A stretch of 16,271 bases of DNA from CAYLZO01 sp964387775 (GTDB lineage Bacteria; Chloroflexota; Anaerolineae; JAAYZQ01): contig CAYLZO010000113.1 in the NCBI GenBank assembly GCA_964387775.1, forward strand, positions 1 to 16,271, in the 5' to 3' direction. A program made the translations under genes and the position numbers. The notes under the pieces are model-generated. The model worked only from the letters and a program-made list of their open reading frames with translations, was not told the DNA's origin and did not search any database. Shown one piece after another: positions 14,379 to 16,271 of the stretch (within the stretch, counting starts at the first letter, position 1; each line of letters opens with the position of its first letter).

Positions 14379-14422
14379 GTGCGATCGCCGAGATCAAGTG
14401 ACTGTCAAAGGAACCTGCTTCC

Positions 14423-14529
14423 TCAAGCCTGTGCGAGCCTAGCAGCATGGGCAATGAGCGTTTGGATCTCCAGCGGCTCGCCCTTGGCCGGGTCGCGCAG
14501 CAAGGCGATGGCTTCCTGCGGACAGTGGC
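14423..14529 (-). pseudogene. Ferredoxin copy D, C-terminal fragment
   Basis: It reads HCPQEAIALLRDPAKGEPLE and on to a TGA at 14423-14425. The coding match stops abruptly just after the last cluster cysteine, at the border with the GNAT gene. The matching 5' fragment is at 14966-15110. Confidence 0.7.
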
Positions 14530-14545
14530 CGGTTAGCCGGTGCTC

Positions 14546-14944
14546 TTATAGCGCCATCAGGCCAGCAGATACTGCTTTGAATCCGCAGGCATCGAGATAA
14601 AACGGTCGATGCTCTTTATCGAAATCGACGTGAAGCCATTCACATCCAGCAGCACGTGCCTCAGCCGCAGCGACCGCAATGAGTTGCGTGCCGACTCCCT
14701 GTCTTCTCCTACTCGCGCTAACGGTGGTGTCGAGGATGAAAGCGTGAATATCACCATCCCAGGCTACATTGACAAACCCGACTAGCTCCCCGGCATCTCG
14801 AGCAATCACCCAGCCGAGACTGTGTGCTTTGACTTGGCTTGTCCAATCGATCTCAAGGATGGCGTGGGCGAACGCTTCTGCATGCAGGGCATTCAACTCC
14901 TGGTTGTCAAAGTCACCGCGCCACTCGATCCGCAGTTTAGTCAT
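14546..14944 (-). CDS. GNAT-family N-acetyltransferase
   Basis: 132 aa. The acetyl-CoA loop is VSASRRRQGVGTQLI (about residues 75-89, with the RRxGxG pattern), preceded by the strand FILDTTV and followed by GCEWLHVDFDKEHRPFYLDA and CGFKAVSAGLMAL, the usual last helix-strand of GNAT enzymes. It transfers an acetyl group from acetyl-CoA to an amine; the substrate is unknown. It sits exactly between the two halves of ferredoxin copy D and in the same orientation. An inverted repeat starts 6 bases upstream of its ATG. Some GNATs are tRNA-acetylating toxins, but no DUF1778-type partner is seen, so an ordinary small-molecule acetyltransferase is more likely. Confidence 0.85.
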   Translation of the reverse strand: MTKLRIEWRGDFDNQELNALHAEAFAHAILEIDWTSQVKAHSLGWVIARDAGELVGFVNVAWDGDIHAFILDTTVSASRRRQGVGTQLIAVAAAEARAAGCEWLHVDFDKEHRPFYLDACGFKAVSAGLMAL

Positions 14945-14949
14945 GAAAT

Positions 14950-14971
14950 GCTATCTCTCTGTGAAGATAGC
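14950..14971. repeat. 7-bp inverted repeat at the GNAT/ferredoxin D junction
   Basis: GCTATCT (14950-14956) and AGATAGC (14965-14971) pair perfectly over an 8-base loop. The outer arm lies in the conserved ferredoxin 5' sequence and the inner arm is next to the GNAT start. The purine-rich stretch that could serve as the GNAT Shine-Dalgarno lies in this hairpin. Confidence 0.45.
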
Positions 14972-15110
14972 GTAGAAGCGACCGAGCATCGCGTCCTTGT
15001 AGTAGGGGGCACAATCAACAATCGTCATTCGCTTTAACGGCGCGGCTGGTGGTGCCAATACCCACACGGAGGCGAGGAGGCTCACAATTGACGAGCAATG
15101 CCAACTGGTT
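14966..15110 (-). pseudogene. Ferredoxin copy D, N-terminal fragment
   Basis: The conserved block PRLRVGIGTTSRAVKANDDC ends in TGA, and one frame over the sequence reads VDCAPYYKDAMLGRFYAI. The match stops just before the first Cys of the CNCCSCCC block seen in copy E. The missing middle of about 65 codons is replaced by the GNAT segment. Confidence 0.65.
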
Positions 15111-15119
15111 CTCTCGTTG

Positions 15120-15479
15120 CTAGAACGGAATCCAGGCCGTCTTGTTCAGCCATTCCTCGGCTTCGCTAGCTTCCCACACGAGGAAAAGCTCTTGGGCGAG
15201 CTGGCCCAATGGTGTCCCGGGCCTTACCCACAGCAGCCCCCAGGTCTGTCCGCCCGCAGCCCAATGAGCGTCCAGGTGAGCAGGCATGCTGGCTCGATTG
15301 GATGTGACCAGAAGCCGTTGTGTGACCTCTAGGTAGCGCAGGATCTCAGGGTCCAGGGTTTCGAGGCGTGGTGCGCCTGGCTCCCCCACGCGCAGCACAT
15401 CTATTGCCGGGTTGAAGCGCAACAACGCTGTCTTGAGCCGAGGTGATTCGCACTCGTCGAGCAACAAGCGGATCTTCAT
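15120..15479 (-). CDS. DUF5615 PIN-like protein, probable toxin
   Basis: 119 aa from ATG 15479; the longer frame to 15560 runs inside the upstream gene. The N-terminus IRLLLDECESPRL has the first acidic residues of PIN-like nucleases, and LDPEILRYL then LLVTSNRASMPAHL matches the conserved middle, where DUF5615 proteins usually have an acidic or Asn residue. These proteins usually pair with a DUF433 antitoxin, as here, and are thought to be RNases. It overlaps the DUF433 gene as ATGA. Confidence 0.82.
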   Translation of the reverse strand: MKIRLLLDECESPRLKTALLRFNPAIDVLRVGEPGAPRLETLDPEILRYLEVTQRLLVTSNRASMPAHLDAHWAAGGQTWGLLWVRPGTPLGQLAQELFLVWEASEAEEWLNKTAWIPF

Positions 15480-15808
15480 GCAGGAGTCTTGTATTCCTCG
15501 GCGCGTTGCTCCCTGATGGCGCGCAATCGCTGCACGACTGGCGAGGGCTCGGCAGCCCATTTCCGGTAGCGCTCTTCGCGCCTGGCGGCTAGACGTGCCA
15601 GGTAAGCGTCTACTTGGACTCGGTTGCGCAGATAGTAGGTAATCGTGGCGTGGATCTCTTCCAGGCTCAGCGTCGGCAAATGGGCGGCCATCTCCTCTGG
15701 CGTATATCCGCCCAGGTAGTACGACAGCACGTCGTCAATGCCAATTCGATGACCCTTCAAGCGGATGTCATCAGGAGCCAGAAAGTCAAAGTAATCTTCC
15801 AGTTTCAT
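15476..15808 (-). CDS. DUF433-domain protein, probable antitoxin
   Basis: 110 aa. The block DIRLKGHRIGIDDVLSYYLG, then GYTPEEMAAHLPTLSLEEIHATITYYL, is the DUF433 domain: helix-turn-helix-like, with the I-x-G-x-R-I pattern. A charged C-terminal helix follows, likely to contact the toxin. GGTGAGGTGA precedes ATG 15808, and a good promoter lies 38 bases further upstream. It should neutralise the downstream DUF5615 protein and may repress the operon. Confidence 0.85.
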   Translation of the reverse strand: MKLEDYFDFLAPDDIRLKGHRIGIDDVLSYYLGGYTPEEMAAHLPTLSLEEIHATITYYLRNRVQVDAYLARLAARREERYRKWAAEPSPVVQRLRAIREQRAEEYKTPA

Positions 15809-15845
15809 CGATTCACCTCACCATCCTGCATCTATTCCTGGCCGA

Positions 15846-15874
15846 AGTGTAGCACAATTGCTGCCGATCGTCAA
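15846..15874 (-). promoter_or_regulatory. Promoter of the DUF433/DUF5615 pair
   Basis: On the minus strand TTGACG (15869-15874), 17 bases, TACACT (15846-15851): five and four of six matches with ideal spacing. It lies between the pair and ferredoxin copy E, so the module carries its own promoter. Confidence 0.6.
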
Positions 15875-15905
15875 ACCTGCTTGTGACGCACCAGGAGACC
15901 AAGTA

Positions 15906-16271
15906 TTAACGATCTACCACTTCCTGTGTGGCTTGAGCGGCATGGGCAATCAGCTTCTGAATCTCCAACGGCTCCCCCTTGGCCGAATCGCGCACGAGGG
16001 CGATGGCTTCCTGCGGGCAGTGAGCAACGCACACCCCGCAGCCCATGCACGCCGCTGCATCGACGCGCGCGAATCCATCATCCACGGAAATCGCCGCGAA
16101 CTGGCACATCTCCGCACACTCGCCGCAGCCGGCACACAGCCCCTCATCCACCACCGCCCCGTACCCCGACGACGCGATCATCGGCGTCCCATTCCGCTGC
16201 GCCTCCATCGCCCCGCAGCAGCAGGAGCAGCAGTTGCAGATGGCATAGAACCTATTGAGCATCGCGTCCTT
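15906..16271 (-). CDS. Ferredoxin copy E: Cys-rich dicluster ferredoxin, 5' end off window
   Basis: This is the best-kept copy: open from the window edge to TAA at 15906. From the ATG at 16262 it gives 118 aa. Block CNCCSCCCG (residues 9-17) is followed by AMEAQRNGTPMIASSGY. Cluster one has Cys43, 46, 49 and 53; cluster two has Cys72, 75, 78 and 82, both with CxxCxxCxxxC spacing, then PQEAIALVRD and the tail AKGEPLEIQKLI. It should bind two [4Fe-4S] clusters and carry electrons in the cytoplasm; the extra Cys block suggests another metal or redox site. Homology with B, C and D shows conserved sequence continuing upstream, so the real start is probably outside the window. Confidence 0.82.
   Translation of the reverse strand, partial: KDAMLNRFYAICNCCSCCCGAMEAQRNGTPMIASSGYGAVVDEGLCAGCGECAEMCQFAAISVDDGFARVDAAACMGCGVCVAHCPQEAIALVRDSAKGEPLEIQKLIAHAAQATQEVVDR

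Noticed and set aside
14381..14388. GCGATCGC, the HIP1 octamer abundant in cyanobacteria
   Set aside because: Only a single occurrence was noticed in the window, and the gene content does not suggest a cyanobacterium.
9939..16271. Integron with attC sites
   Set aside because: No integron integrase is in the window, and no imperfect attC-type palindromes recur at module borders; the recurring element is the ferredoxin gene itself.

Overview
The window looks like a high-GC bacterial chromosome, most likely a member of the Chloroflexota (Anaerolineae or a relative). This is inference. It rests on the Thr/Pro/Ala-rich linker joining TPRs to a beta-propeller, the membrane-anchored NBR1-like/FN3 protein, and the DUF5107 sugar-type protein. 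No rRNA, tRNA, CRISPR array, integrase or transposase was seen.

Positions 1-5236 read rightward. A DUF5107-type protein runs in from the left edge, and its frame begins with a piece typical of Gfo/Idh/MocA oxidoreductases. Next come a membrane TPR/TolB-like propeller protein, a perfect 19-bp-stem hairpin, and a tightly coupled pair: an RmlD/RfbD-type dTDP-4-dehydrorhamnose reductase and a WbbL-like family 2 glycosyltransferase. The pair suggests deoxysugar synthesis and transfer for surface polysaccharide.

Positions 5192-9950 read leftward as one likely operon: patatin-like phospholipase, SbcD/Mre11-type nuclease, then a membrane-anchored NBR1-like/FN3 protein. It follows a fully consensus sigma-70 promoter (TTGACA, 17 bp, TATAAT) flanked by small palindromes. 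No SbcC is present in the window.

Positions 9939-16271 are an accessory array and the most unusual part. Five copies, whole or broken, of one Cys-rich dicluster-ferredoxin gene lie in the same orientation, starting at about 9939, 11625, 13175, 14423 and 15906. Between or inside them sit small modules: an AbiEi/AbiEii pair, a rightward nucleotidyltransferase pair, a BrnT-like toxin with a CopG-type antitoxin, a GNAT acetyltransferase placed inside a ferredoxin copy, and a DUF433/DUF5615 pair. Several modules have their own recognisable promoter, and two pairs overlap by ATGA. The ferredoxin copies are differently damaged (internal deletions, a shared 24-bp insert carrying a stop, frameshifts), and only the rightmost looks intact. 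The layout resembles a cassette array in which ferredoxin genes act as the repeated spacers. All family names are from reading motifs by eye; no database search was run.
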